NCBI GenBank assembly: GCA_011503125.2 | Contig: WWBZ02000022.1 | Coordinates: 3,906,001-3,970,000, forward strand | Reading direction: 5' to 3' | DNA: 64,000 bases | Source: Botryosphaeria dothidea | Lineage: Eukaryota > Ascomycota > Dothideomycetes > Botryosphaeriales > Botryosphaeriaceae | In this document: piece after piece, positions 1-10,466 of the stretch | Layout of the letters: each line of letters starts with the position of its first letter | Numbering within the stretch: position 1 is the stretch's first letter | Notes under the pieces: generated by a model | What the model was told of the DNA's origin: nothing | Seen by the model: only the letters and a program-made list of their open reading frames with translations | The model's database searches: none | Made by a program: the position numbers and the translations under genes

Positions 1-615
1 GGGTTCCCCCGCCTACGCTTCCGTCCACGGCCGGCTTCGAGCACCCAATTCACGTGGCAGCAACGAAACTCATCCGGATCGGCACCCTGCGCGGCTGAGC
101 CTCCCTCGCACGCCCACTGTCGATCCCGGGTCGAGACTCCTGTTCCCCTCCTGCCCAAGCCCAGCCCGCACGGGGGCCCGCTGCGCTACCACCAAGCCCC
201 GTCACGACTTTCCGCCCCCGACGTCAAGGCGAGCGCAAGCCTCTGCCCGACCTCCCCTACAGGAGCGCCCGAGGAGCTTATCACCTGCAGCCAGCCGATC
301 GCCGCTGTGCCGCCAAGGAAAAAGCCGCAACCTTCAGCTCTGCAGTATCATACAGATTCATTCTACCTCTACATGACCGTGTGCGCGAGCTCTATGCAAG
401 AGAACTCTATCCCACCCCCGTGCTCAAGCGCAAACAAAGCAGGAAATCTAAATATCGTCCGCCAGGACAAGCTGATGTGCCACCAGTACGACCGGTGCCA
501 TCGAGGCAGACTGATGACGCCAGTAAACGCCGCGACGTGACTCACCGCACCAGGGACAGACACCCGGCAGCGCTATGCATTATCTTTCACCAGACCCTCC
601 ACCTGCTCCATTTCT
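1..615. other. Non-coding or unassigned left edge
   Basis: GC-rich sequence downstream of the carrier gene's stop. Short open frames exist on both strands, including a basic plus-strand one at 381-725, but none has a recognisable domain or convincing splice context. It may hold the carrier's 3' UTR and the edge of a gene outside the window. Confidence 0.5.
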
Positions 616-2889
616 TTACGACGATCCGCCACCAACGACTTTTCCGCCAAACCCAGGGAAGCCCTCCCACTTCGAGCCCGCCGGGAGCTTGGGACGGCCA
701 AAGTTCTCATCGAGGTCCAGGATGATCTTCAGCGCATTGCGACTCCTCAGGTAAGGTAGCGGCGCCTTTGCCTCCTGCAAGCCAACCGCAGGCTCCACGT
801 GGCCGGCGACTCCCTCGGCTGCATGGGAACCTGGCATCGGCAACAGATTCTGCAGCACCTCATAACCAGCGAGCGTGAAACCAAACTGCGGACTTGATCG
901 CATGATACGAGCAGGTCCACCCTTGAAGAACGCACGGAAACCTTCTTGCTGCCAGATGAGCTTCGCGCAGTGGCGGAGCGAGGTGTACGTCGCCTCGCCC
1001 TTACGGGCCTCAACCTGCAACCGAGTCTTGATGACATCGGCAGGGGTTGTGAGGTATGCAGCCGGCATACCAGCGATGGCACCGGCAGTAAGAAGTTGGA
1101 GAACGCCAAGCTTCTTCTGCACCGACTCGCCGAAGACATCCCTCTTCAAATGGTTGTAGGCAGGGAAGTAGATAGCGGAAAAGGGAACTATGCCAACTGT
1201 TTAGATCGCGGTTGTGTCACACAAGCGGACGTCTGGGTAATTACCGTCACGCAGCAAGCAGGCACTCGCACCCTTGTACAGACCCACCAAACCTAAGTTG
1301 CGTACAATCCACATAGCTGACCTCCTTGGCGCGCCGTCCACTGTTTTTGCGATCTCGCCCTGGACCTGCAGACGGATCTTGACGATCTCGAGGGGGTTGG
1401 TGAAGATCTGTTCCGCCTATTAGCCCGATATCCAATGGCTGTCTTGAACCCGCTATACGTACCACTTGACAGGCACCGGCCGAGCCACCCGCCAGCAACT
1501 CCCATGGCCACCAAATCTGACCCGTCTTCTTATCTGTGAACTTCCCTCTGACCAGGTCGTTCACCGTGAGCTTAATGGCCTTCTCCGGCGCAACGCCGAC
1601 TAGCTGCGGCAACACACCGGCATACAGACCGCGGGGTCCCTCGTTCTTGATGATTTTCTTGAAGCAGTCGATCGAGTTGTTGTACAACCGCTCTCCAGGC
1701 CGGCTACTTCTCTGGTTCTGCATACGAGTCTTGACCAGATCAATGGGGTAAACCATGAAGGCACCGAATGCACCAGCCAAACTGCCGAGCGCAAAGTGGT
1801 GTGCCGATTCCAGGATATCGTGCATAAGCGTCTTCGTCTTCGCAAAAGTCTTGGTACCAATATCGCTAACCAGATCCGTACCACGGTCAGGGTAAGTATG
1901 CCATGAGGGGTCCAGGACCTTGGCAAAATCGGTCAGACTAAGTTTGCCCGAGGGCTCGTCGAGACCGGCGAAGTGGAAGAGAATGTCCGCCTCCATGGGT
2001 GTGAAGAGAGAGAAACGGGTGATGCGCGCAGCCTCGTTAAGGAAGTCGGAGCGGGTGATTTTTCCATCGCTGCTCTTGTTGGCCGCGTTGCGGATGATAA
2101 GCTCGACCAGGTCCATCTCGCGGATCATATTCTGAAAAGCGCGTACATTGGCGTAGGAGATCTTGCTACCAGCGGAAATGTTGCACAAAGTGTGCAGGTT
2201 CTCCAGCAGGTGGTCGGAGAGCTTGTGGCCAGCGGTGTCCTGGATGATGCGCTGGAACTCCTCCGGCTCGATGTAGCCGTCGCCATTCTTATCGAAGTGC
2301 AGAAAAGCCTGCCTCACCTTCTCGCCCTGCAGTCCGCGCAGCATCTGGGAGAACTGCGGGTATGTCATTGTGTGGCGCTTGTTCTTGCGGCCAATGTACA
2401 GCGAAGCCCATTCCGAGCTCCAGTCGAAGGGCAGGGAGTCCTCGCCCTTGTGTTGGTTGTACAGCTGCATAAAGTTGTCAAATCTGACGAGGCCGGTGCC
2501 CTCGACATCGAAGAGGCGGAAAGCGATTTCGTACTCGGCATCGGGCTTGGAGATAAGGTTGTCGAAGTTCGTCCAGTCTTGCAGAGTGACGCGGCCCGTC
2601 CTCTTGCGGTCTGCGACGTCGAAGAGGATGCCGTACTGGTCGCGCTTGATCTTGTGCTGTTGTGCGATCAGGTTCTCGCCGTTAGGGACATTGGGCAGAG
2701 GGGCCGTACGTAGTCTTCGCTGGGGGGCGCAACAGCGTTGATGAATTGGTCCTTCCCCAGATAGTGCTCGCCGGTAGTGTCATCCTTGACGGCATAGCGG
2801 TAGAAAGTCTGCTTGGCCTGCTCGCTGATGTTCGGCTCGTCGACGGAGCCCAGCAGGGCCTCGGTGACGTGCTCCTTGACTGACGCCAT
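616..2889 (-). CDS. AGC1: Mitochondrial aspartate/glutamate carrier with EF-hands (Aralar/AGC type)
   Basis: Predicted 702-residue Ca2+-regulated carrier of the mitochondrial inner membrane that exchanges aspartate for glutamate in the malate-aspartate shuttle. Four exons: 2889-2710, 2656-1463, 1407-1245, 1187-616; introns of 53, 55 and 57 bp with GT-AG ends. The N-terminal half carries EF-hand repeats, the clearest a canonical loop [12 protein letters not shown] near residues 182-193. The C-terminal half has three mitochondrial-carrier repeats marked by [22 protein letters not shown] and [11 protein letters not shown]. The length and the EF-hand plus carrier order match the AGC family; simple carriers of about 300 residues lack the N-terminal half. 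The third intron uses the TAG at 1190-1188, because this restores the family sequence [13 protein letters not shown]; the CAG a few bases upstream would insert residues. The start at 2889 gives MASVKEHV. The 3' tail after the last carrier repeat is Gly/Pro-rich. Confidence 0.93.
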
Positions 2890-4658
2890 GGTTGGGGTCG
2901 CAGGAAGGGAGGGCGCGACAATTGACAGGTATGGCTGTTTTGGAGTGCGGTTGGAGGGAAAACGCACGGGGCCGGTGCGTCTGGGGAACGCTCAGCACGA
3001 AGTTTCTCGTGGACTTTACAGCGTGTCGCGCGTGTGCCTAGGTAAAATTAGTAGGCGCTAGTCGGATAGCTCCGGAGCCGCGGAGGAAAAGGCGCGTCGT
3101 GCGGCTCAGCTTGGCAAGAGTGGGATTGCAGGTGGATGATCAGACGCGGGCGAGCGGGCGTGTTTCTGTCGCGGGTGTTTCTGCGCTTGCCCGGTGGCGG
3201 CGTGGATGACGATAGCGCAGCTCCGGGTGTCGATAATTTTTTTTGTTCCCCTGCGGCTTCTGATCTTGCACAAGCCCGGCGCGCGGGTGATCTAAGATCC
3301 CATTTGCCGTGCTTGCGAGCGGCGAGTGGCAGCGGCCAGGGTCTGCCCAGCCGCACAGTGTCCTGTAGACCGGTACCTGGCGCCGAAGACTCCTCCAGCC
3401 CCTCGCTACATCTCTAGTGGCCGATTGCTCGACCATAGTTGCACCTCTGCAATGTCCTCCTGAGGCAATAGGGCGCGCCGGTCCGCCTCGATCAGGGAGC
3501 CTCGCCCTGCTCGCTCATACGGAATCAATTTCCCCGGAAAAGCGCACATCCACCTGGACGGCGTGCCTGCCAACCCTTCACGTGCGGCTCCGGTGGGTGG
3601 TACGAGCGAGCCCCAATTTTCGCGCCGACAGCGGACAGCCAATTCCCGCGGCGGTGAGCGACTGAGTCGCACAGCCTTGCCCTCGGCTTCCGTGACGTCC
3701 AGCCGCTGCTCAGCTCAACACCACGAACATGTTACCCCAGACGCGCGGAGAATGCTCGTCATTTAAGCTTCCCGCTTTCTGGGGACGCAGGTGGCGTGTG
3801 CAGAACCGTGATATCATCAAAAATGGGACTATTCTTGGCCGTTGAAGATCTCTCTTCTCGCAAGTGCGAGCGCGAGTCGCTTCACTCAGACAGTGAGTAG
3901 ATCCTGTGGATCTTGTCCATTCATTCGAGCTTGATGGTGTGACTACCCGCCCCAACAGGCATGTGCGTAGTCAACGCATGCTACATCCTCGTCATCCACA
4001 ACCACAAGCATCCCTTCTGGTCACATTGTTGGCGGGATACCCAAACGGTCTTGTATCTGACCGGTCGTGGTTAAGTGAATATTCTTACCCAGCCCTAAGG
4101 TAGCACATGCCTCCTGCCAACACCGCCTCACCTTGGTCTTGGCCCGCAGCTATTCTCAGCCTCACCGGTGCACTCGTTCTCCTCGTCCTTGCCTAATTTA
4201 CCCGCCTCATTCGCATCTAATCTGATCCGCCCCGGAAGTCTTTATGCAGCAGCAAGCCTGTGGGCTGGCTCTTGTCCAAGTACGCAATCTTGCGCAGAAA
4301 CCTCACCTCGGCGGCAACATATTATAATACTTTCAATTGTCTAAGTGTACACGCACATCAGTAACATATCCGCTCTATGCCCTTCCTGACCCTACCCTCC
4401 CACATGTAACCAAGCATGCCCTAAGCAAAACATAACCCAAGCCAAATACTGTATACACTCTAAGCAGTCAAGGTATTAGGCAAACGAAACGCAACTGCAC
4501 CAACCATCCAAGATGCCGCATAAAGCATGCTGACTGTCCCAAGGAGAACCGGTCACTTTCAACAGCCTTCACCTCAACGGAAGAAACCATTCCTACGGAA
4601 TCTCTCCAGTATCGCATCTCCTTCCTCGATGTCTTCAGGCCTCACTACACACTTATTA
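2890..4658. other. Intergenic: carrier promoter and 3' flank of the Copia-like gene
   Basis: About 1.8 kb with no supportable gene. The half next to the carrier start (2890-3700) is GC-rich and should hold its promoter and 5' UTR; the half toward 4658 is more AT-rich. Open frames here are short, overlap one another and show no domain. Confidence 0.6.
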
Positions 4659-5663
4659 TCACTTCGAGGTCTCATTCCATGTGCACCAAGACTTACTCTT
4701 TAGTCCATACGACGACTGAAACGCCGTCCTTGATCCCCACTGGTTCTTGATGAAGTCGTTCCTCGTGACTGGCATTCTCTTACCGGAGGGCATTGAGTTC
4801 CTTGCATTTGGCGGCGCTGAGCTCTTTGGACCAAGTGGTTGACGCGCACTGGGTACCGAGAACGGTCGTTGGGCTTGCAGCGTGGGCGATAGCGGTGAAT
4901 TGTCACGGATCTGCCCACCAGGCGACGTAGCTAGGAACTGGATACCGAGTAGCTTGATGAGGTCCTCGACGGTGACGTTGACGACCTTCTTGGCGAGCAG
5001 ACGGCGTATCAATGCTGGGTCTGTGCGCGGATTGGTGTCTCTAATGCGAGTGACGGCCTGGAGAGCTTCAGTGAAGCCGTTGATGGCTTTGAGGACAGGT
5101 TGGTGCTTGATCCAGGAGTCGCAGTAGCTGGCGGAACGCTCGTCGTCGGTGAATGCGTTCTCTAGGTAGAGACGATCTGGCATGCCGTCGAGGCGAAGCG
5201 TAGGCAGGCCGCCCGAGTTGGGAAACCACATAATGTTGCGATCGTTAGCGTCATAGGCAAAGCCGCTGCGGTGGTCGATGGCAGTGCCTGAGTGGTTGAG
5301 ACGTTTGAGTGATAGGCTGTTTGCTTTCCGAGTTGGGACGAAGAGCACCTCGCCGAACGGTAAGCGCAGCGTCTGTCCATCCTTGAGGCGTATAGGCAGT
5401 CTGATCATGCCGATACCAACGGCGACGTCACCTGTTTTACCGAAGCGTGAGTACATTGAGTTGGGCTCGATCTCGTCAAAGGCCGTGTATAGGCTGCGGT
5501 TGTTGCAGATGTGATGCCATCCTTGGGGAGCGAGCACCCAGGCATTTGGGTTCAGAGCTGGGAATTTGGCGCTCTCCTGGCCATCTCCGGTCAGGATGTC
5601 AGGCCTCGTTGGCTCGTCGTTTTCGATATCATATGCCTCAATATACCCAATGAACTCCTCCAT
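4659..5663 (-). CDS. Copia protease-region-derived protein, catalytic motif lost
   Basis: A 334-residue single-exon frame. Residues 40-150 follow the beta-barrel/pepsin-like region of Ty1/Copia (TNT1-94 type) polyproteins: WVLAPQGWHHICNNRSLYTAF, then GIGMIRLPI, then EVLFVPTRKANSLSLKRL. In the transposon family the first block reads W-x-L-D-S-G; here the catalytic Asp-Ser-Gly is replaced by Ala-Pro-Gln-Gly, so protease activity is unlikely. The C-terminal 180 residues (helical around RRLLAKKVVNVTVEDLIKLLG, then Ser/Pro-rich) match nothing I know. No integrase, reverse transcriptase, RNase H or LTRs flank it, so this is not an intact element. The frame is uninterrupted, which argues for a domesticated gene rather than a decayed copy. 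The start at 5663 is the first ATG after an in-frame stop; an upstream exon cannot be excluded. Family link fairly sure, function unknown. Confidence 0.55.
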   Translation of the reverse strand: MEEFIGYIEAYDIENDEPTRPDILTGDGQESAKFPALNPNAWVLAPQGWHHICNNRSLYTAFDEIEPNSMYSRFGKTGDVAVGIGMIRLPIRLKDGQTLRLPFGEVLFVPTRKANSLSLKRLNHSGTAIDHRSGFAYDANDRNIMWFPNSGGLPTLRLDGMPDRLYLENAFTDDERSASYCDSWIKHQPVLKAINGFTEALQAVTRIRDTNPRTDPALIRRLLAKKVVNVTVEDLIKLLGIQFLATSPGGQIRDNSPLSPTLQAQRPFSVPSARQPLGPKSSAPPNARNSMPSGKRMPVTRNDFIKNQWGSRTAFQSSYGLKSKSWCTWNETSK

Positions 5664-6304
5664 GTAACGCGTGTGTGACTTATCTCCGGCGATTATGACA
5701 CGTCAGTGGTTGTAGTGGGAAGTCAAAGGGCATTGCTCACGAGTGGACAGAGGTAGGTTGCTTGCATGCAAGAGCAGTGTGAAGAAACGAGGCCCTGGAT
5801 ATCCAAGATGCAGGGTCTGGAACGTCAGATCTGGGTCGATGCAAAGCGGGAGGCGATCAAGATTAAGTTGTGTTGTGAGCGGCTGGTCCGATTTTTGGAG
5901 CGGCGGAAGCAGCTGAGAACTGAGGTAGGAAGCAACCACGACACTCAATGGACCTTCCCAAAAAAGCGTGCTCTTTCTGCGCTGAGCGAGAAATATCGAC
6001 AGTTTTGGCGGTTGCAATAGGCAGTGGAAGGAATCATCTTGATGTAGATGCTCTGCTTCGACACTCCACGGATGACGGGATGATTGTGCTTTTGATAAAC
6101 TCGAGGATGGGTTCTGGCTATCCTTGTGGCAGGAGTCAAGAGAATGAAAGCTCGAGCACAGCTTCCATTTTAAGAAGATTAGTGACGGATTTGCTTTGGC
6201 GAGTGAGCGGGAAGAGCTTTGCTCGCACAACCGGAGACTCAACTGTGACCCTTTGGGCGAGTTGTATTCACGAAAACTTGTCTATTTTTGTTCACATGTA
6301 GATT
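5664..6304. other. Intergenic between the Copia-like gene and the sirtuin
   Basis: 640 bp. Open frames exist on both strands (minus 6242-5703, Ser/Leu-rich; plus 5766-6020, Lys/Arg/Glu-rich), but they overlap antisense and neither has a domain or splice partner. It should hold the promoter of the gene at 4659-5663 and the sirtuin 3' UTR. Confidence 0.5.
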
Positions 6305-7528
6305 TCACAAGGACGCTACGGCTCGAAAACCTCCAATGCCAGGCTCACTCCCTCCTTTCAACTTTCTGAGCCTCTCCACCAAGCCTGGCAGTACATCGTC
6401 CGAGTTCTCAGCACTCCTGGCCGCCCATCTACCATCGTTATCTCTCGGCACGTCCTCAAAAAATACATCCTCGCCCCTCACACCGCCAATATTCAAAACC
6501 CCAATCGGCATACCCTGCTCCTTTGCCCTCTTGACCAATCTCCAAGCCGAATACGTCGCCAGACTGCTGCCGACCACCAGCATTCTTCCCGCCCCGTCCA
6601 CCGCCTCCTCTGCTCTAGTCTTCACCAACCCCGGTATGCTCTCCCCAAACATGATGACGGCGGGTTTCAGAATCCCTGCTGCTGAGGTCTCCAGCAACGC
6701 GCCATCCGCATCTACATCAACCCTTCTCACGGGCCCAGCTCGATTGGCATGCACATGAGCCTTCTCCAGGCACACCGGACACGCCGGATACCTGAACGTC
6801 CCATAATCTACATTGGGCACGTCGACATCACCATCTGGGTTTGTCTTCAACCCCTTCCTCCGCCGCTCCTCCGGGTTCTCCGTCGTCAATGCCCCGCTAG
6901 CCAGCATGTCTTCTAAAAACGCTTCCCACGTGGGATTGAGCGCCGCAAGCCTCTTCTGGAACTCGTCGCGCGAGTACTCATTCCGACAAGTCAAGCACAC
7001 GCACGCCCGGAGGTACCCGTGCAACTCGAGCGTCGACAGCGCCGGATGCGCCGCTGGGTGAAACGAGTCGACGTTCTGGGTGATGACATTCTTCACCACG
7101 CCCAGGTCGCCCAGCCCGCGCACGGCATGGTGCGAGGCGTTGGGTCGCGCGCGGTGCAGGGTTGTCCAGCCGAGGAAACTGCGTGCCCAGTAGCGCTTGC
7201 GGGCCTGGTGGTTGGCGACGAATTCGTTGTAGTAGATGGGCCGGTACGTCTTGTTCAGCGTGTACGTGCCGTTCGTGCCCCGGTAGTCGGCCAGGCCGCT
7301 GGCTACGGATATGCCGGCGCCGGTGAGCAGGACCGTGGATCTCGCATCGCGGGGGACGGGTGCGCTTGCGGAGCTTGCGGGTGCGGAGGGAGGACGGAGG
7401 TGGGGCGAAGGTGGCGCGTTGAGAAAGGCGGCGAGCGCTTGGATGGCCCCCGCAGGATTGGAAGCACTAGGAGGCAGGATTCGGGGAAGAGGGAGAGGGT
7501 CGGTGTAGGGAATGCGCATCAAGGGCAT
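6305..7528 (-). CDS. Class II (SIRT4-type) NAD-dependent protein deacylase, sirtuin
   Basis: Intronless, 407 residues. All sirtuin landmarks are in order: TGAGISVASGLADYRG (NAD pocket, about residues 69-84), TQNVDSFH (150-157), the catalytic His in ELHG (His170), two zinc-binding CxxC pairs (C178/C181 and C250/C253), and MFGESI further on. The spacing and the ASGLADYRG form fit class II sirtuins (SIRT4-like), which act in mitochondria as NAD-dependent deacylase, lipoamidase or ADP-ribosyl transferase. The N-terminal 60 residues are Pro/Ala/Ser/Arg-rich and low in acidic residues, compatible with a mitochondrial presequence. A 20-residue acidic/basic insertion separates the two zinc pairs. The start at 7528 is the first ATG; a second Met lies three codons downstream. 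The substrate cannot be told from sequence. Confidence 0.9.
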   Translation of the reverse strand: MPLMRIPYTDPLPLPRILPPSASNPAGAIQALAAFLNAPPSPHLRPPSAPASSASAPVPRDARSTVLLTGAGISVASGLADYRGTNGTYTLNKTYRPIYYNEFVANHQARKRYWARSFLGWTTLHRARPNASHHAVRGLGDLGVVKNVITQNVDSFHPAAHPALSTLELHGYLRACVCLTCRNEYSRDEFQKRLAALNPTWEAFLEDMLASGALTTENPEERRRKGLKTNPDGDVDVPNVDYGTFRYPACPVCLEKAHVHANRAGPVRRVDVDADGALLETSAAGILKPAVIMFGESIPGLVKTRAEEAVDGAGRMLVVGSSLATYSAWRLVKRAKEQGMPIGVLNIGGVRGEDVFFEDVPRDNDGRWAARSAENSDDVLPGLVERLRKLKGGSEPGIGGFRAVASL

Positions 7529-8113
7529 GGCTTGTCAATGCCATGGTCGTGTGGGAGGAAAAGAGAAAAGTAGAAGTAGTAGTTGAATGGTGGTGAGAAA
7601 TTGGACGAATCGGAACGCCACCGAAGCTAAGATATGCGAGACGACTGCGTCATCGATCTTTCGACCCATGCCGGCCATTTATTTCGCCGATTTTGATCAA
7701 CGTAGTGCATTTTTGGTCGAGTAATCAGACGCGAGACGGTTTCAAAGACGTGCTGCTCTTAGTTTCATGAAAACGGGTTCACAATAACCAACACAAGTTA
7801 CGCTAGGAAGATCGTCGTGTAAACAAACTACGAATCTCTACTGCTTTCTGCGTTCTAAATTAGATATTACCTCGGAACCGCCTATTCAAGGCATGTCTGG
7901 TTATCTCTATCATATAGCGCGTTCCGTGTCTGACGGGATATCGCGCAAGTGGTTCAACAGGACAGCCAACAGACTGTGTATGTGCTTCCACGGGGGGTCC
8001 GTATAGTGACCGTGGCCATCTCTCTAATAAGATATCCTTTGCTGGCATAATCAGTCATAGATGATCAACATCTAGATGTAACGACAAAATGCCTCCACAG
8101 ACTCCCTTATCTC
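7529..8113. other. Intergenic: sirtuin promoter and bHLH gene 3' flank
   Basis: 585 bp between two same-strand genes. AT-richer than the coding flanks. No supportable gene or RNA seen. Confidence 0.6.
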
Positions 8114-10466
8114 TCACTTCACAGCTTCCTGGTCAGCCGGCTTTTCTTTCACCACCTCTACCCCAGCCTCAACTTCCATCGATTCGTCATTCGCAGACCT
8201 CGGTACAGAGTCCTTGGCATCATCCGTTTTCGAAACGTCTTTCTCCCCCACCTCAGCAGTCCCGTTCTTTGCCATGTCTATGCTGCCACCTTCCAACCTC
8301 TTGCGCAGCTCCTCAATCTCTTTCCTCTGCCTCAAAATCTCCCTGTCCCTTTCTTCATCTTTCTGCTTCAGGAGCTTGATATACTCAATGGCATTTTCCA
8401 CAGTACTAGCTTTGCTACCGCTCTGCTTGTCCTCTTTCTTCTGCTGGCTCTCTTCGGGACTTGCGCTGTTCGCCGGCGTTCCGTTCGCAAATGGGTCCTT
8501 AGCTTTGATAGTGGGGCTTGGGATGAGTGATTGCAGTTCCTGTAGAGCAAGGTTTATGCGGTTACGACGTCCTTGTTCAGCGATCTTGTGGGATGTGCGC
8601 TTCGATGTTAAATTCGTGGATAATGCTTCGGGATAGACAACGCCAGGGACGTGGGTACCCTCCAGGAGATGTTGATAGTTTGACTTAGAGGCAAGAAGCA
8701 ATGCATGAGTGTCGTCAGATGTGGTTGCTAGGGCCTAATTAGCATGCAAATTAACCGGAATTCTCGAGAATATACGTACCTCCTTCTGGGAGAAGAGGCT
8801 TGATACTTGGGCTAATCTTAGGACGAAGTGCAGGGCTAACCAAGACTGAGCCAACACTGCCACGCTTTTTGCCTGCCCGTCCTGCAGGTTTCAGTTCGGG
8901 TTTCTTGGTACTTGTAGTTGAGCTTGGTGATGCCACGGCACTAATCGAAGGACTGATGGTTGCCGAGGGTAGGACCGATCCAGAAGGGGTGCTAAGGGGG
9001 CCAAGCTTTGGGGTTTTGCGAGCAGGTAACCGCGGAGTCGATTGGTCGTCGTGAATAACTGTGTCTGATCGTGACACGCCTGGACGGGCTGTCGAAGCTG
9101 CTGGCTCTGGAAGGGCAAAATCATCGTTAATTGGATGCGTACTTCCCTGCGGAATGAAAGAAGGCGTGCCCGAATGGGAAGTCGGTTGCGATCTATTTTT
9201 GGGTGAAGGCTGGAGTCGCATCAACGAGGCCGGTGTGGCGGGGCACATCTGCTGGCCTTCAGACATGGATTGGGGCGGTCTACCGCTACCCATAGCCCGT
9301 ATTGAAGGCGATGCTGTGACTGAGGCAGGGCGAGGCGGCGGTGCCATTAGCGCCTCTGACAAGGGCTCCGGAGATATTGACTCTGCTTCTGAGCCGTCCC
9401 GACTTGGTGGAATTCCTAGACCAGCAGAAGCAGACCGAGACTGACCGCCCGATTGTTGCGCTTGTTCCAAAAGTTCGCTGACCTCTTTGGGTGGAATAAC
9501 CGAAGACAAGGTTCCTTTCCTCCTGTTGCTCTGGCTCTGCGGCTTTACTATCGGCGACTGTCTGATACGTGACGAGGGTCCTGATGATCTAGTAGACGCT
9601 CCGCTCTTCTTGTTCCTCAGCTTTCTGGCTGACTCCTGCTGTTGCGCCTGCTCTCCCATCATGTCCACGTCCAGATCGATTGGCGATGTTGTCATCGAGG
9701 TATCCGCGGTGTGGGTCTGAGAGAAGTAGGCTTGTTGCGCACCGCGGTTGTTTTGGGCGTCCAGCGCAGGGGAAGTTAAAGGACTGAAGTATGCGCCAGG
9801 AACTGTGAATTCAGGCTGCACTTGGAATGACGATTCGTGAGGCGTCACGGCCGGAGTTCCCAGCGGCGTGAAGTTTGCCTGTCATGATGTTAACGTCCAT
9901 CCAGTCCTACCGCAACAGAACGAAAGGAAACATACCGCGTCCTCCTTGCGTAGCTGATAGCGCTGCTCTAATATGGCGCGCGACTGCGGGTCCAGATGGT
10001 TCAGGTAGCGCGCGGCGTCGCCATGCATTTCCACGCTGTTTGGCGTGGGCGGAACGAATGCGCGCGGCTGCATGGAGTGATCTTGGGGTGCGGAGAAGCT
10101 CTGTTGGTGGTGGCCAGGCTGATGGCTGTGGCTGTGGCTGTATGCGTTTGGGAATGTGAAATCAAAAAAGTCATTTCCAGGGTCCTGCATGTTGTTCGGC
10201 GAGTTCAGCGGCGGCTGCTGTTGTGATTGTGAGGCATCATTCTGGTGGTTGAGAGGCTGCACGACGCCCGACGAAGGCAGATGCTGGGAGTCGAGCGAGT
10301 CGGCGAGAGCAGAGAGCTGGTGGTCGCCGGACTGGGAGTGGTTGGTGTCGTAGAACGGGATATCGAGGTCAATGTCGCCAAAGTCGAGCAGATTGTCGAA
10401 GTCTTGCTGCACGGCCATGTTGTCGAGCTGCTGCGACCATTGCGAGTGTTCGGCGGATTGAGACAT
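8114..10466 (-). CDS. palcA: bHLH transcription factor, PHO4/NUC-1/PalcA type
   Basis: Predicted 747-residue nuclear regulator of phosphate-acquisition genes. Exons 10466-9936, 9878-8780 and 8727-8114; introns 57 and 52 bp. The C-terminal basic region KRTSHKIAEQGRRNRIN (about residues 586-602) has the His-Glu-Arg set used to read CACGTG. Helix 1 (LALQELQSLIP) is followed by a long loop of about 35 residues, then helix 2 (STVENAIEYIKLLKQ) running into a coiled coil to about residue 689. The long loop and KRTSHKIAEQGRRNRIN are typical of NUC-1/PalcA. The N-terminus (MSQSAEHSQWSQQLDNMAVQ) is Gln/Asn/Asp-rich with an acidic patch DFDNLLDFGDIDLDIPF, a likely activation region; His/Ser and Ser/Pro-rich stretches follow. 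Start 10466 is preferred to an in-frame ATG at 10529 because the intervening residues look like leader translation. In Neurospora and Aspergillus such factors are held in check by a PHO80/85-like kinase. Confidence 0.88.

Noticed and set aside
1973..2713. 246-codon plus-strand frame across the carrier gene
   Set aside because: Antisense shadow of the EF-hand exon; no domain.
5703..6242. 179-codon minus frame as an upstream exon of the Copia-like gene
   Set aside because: No convincing donor/acceptor joins it to 5663, and its Ser/Leu/Gln composition does not resemble Copia gag.
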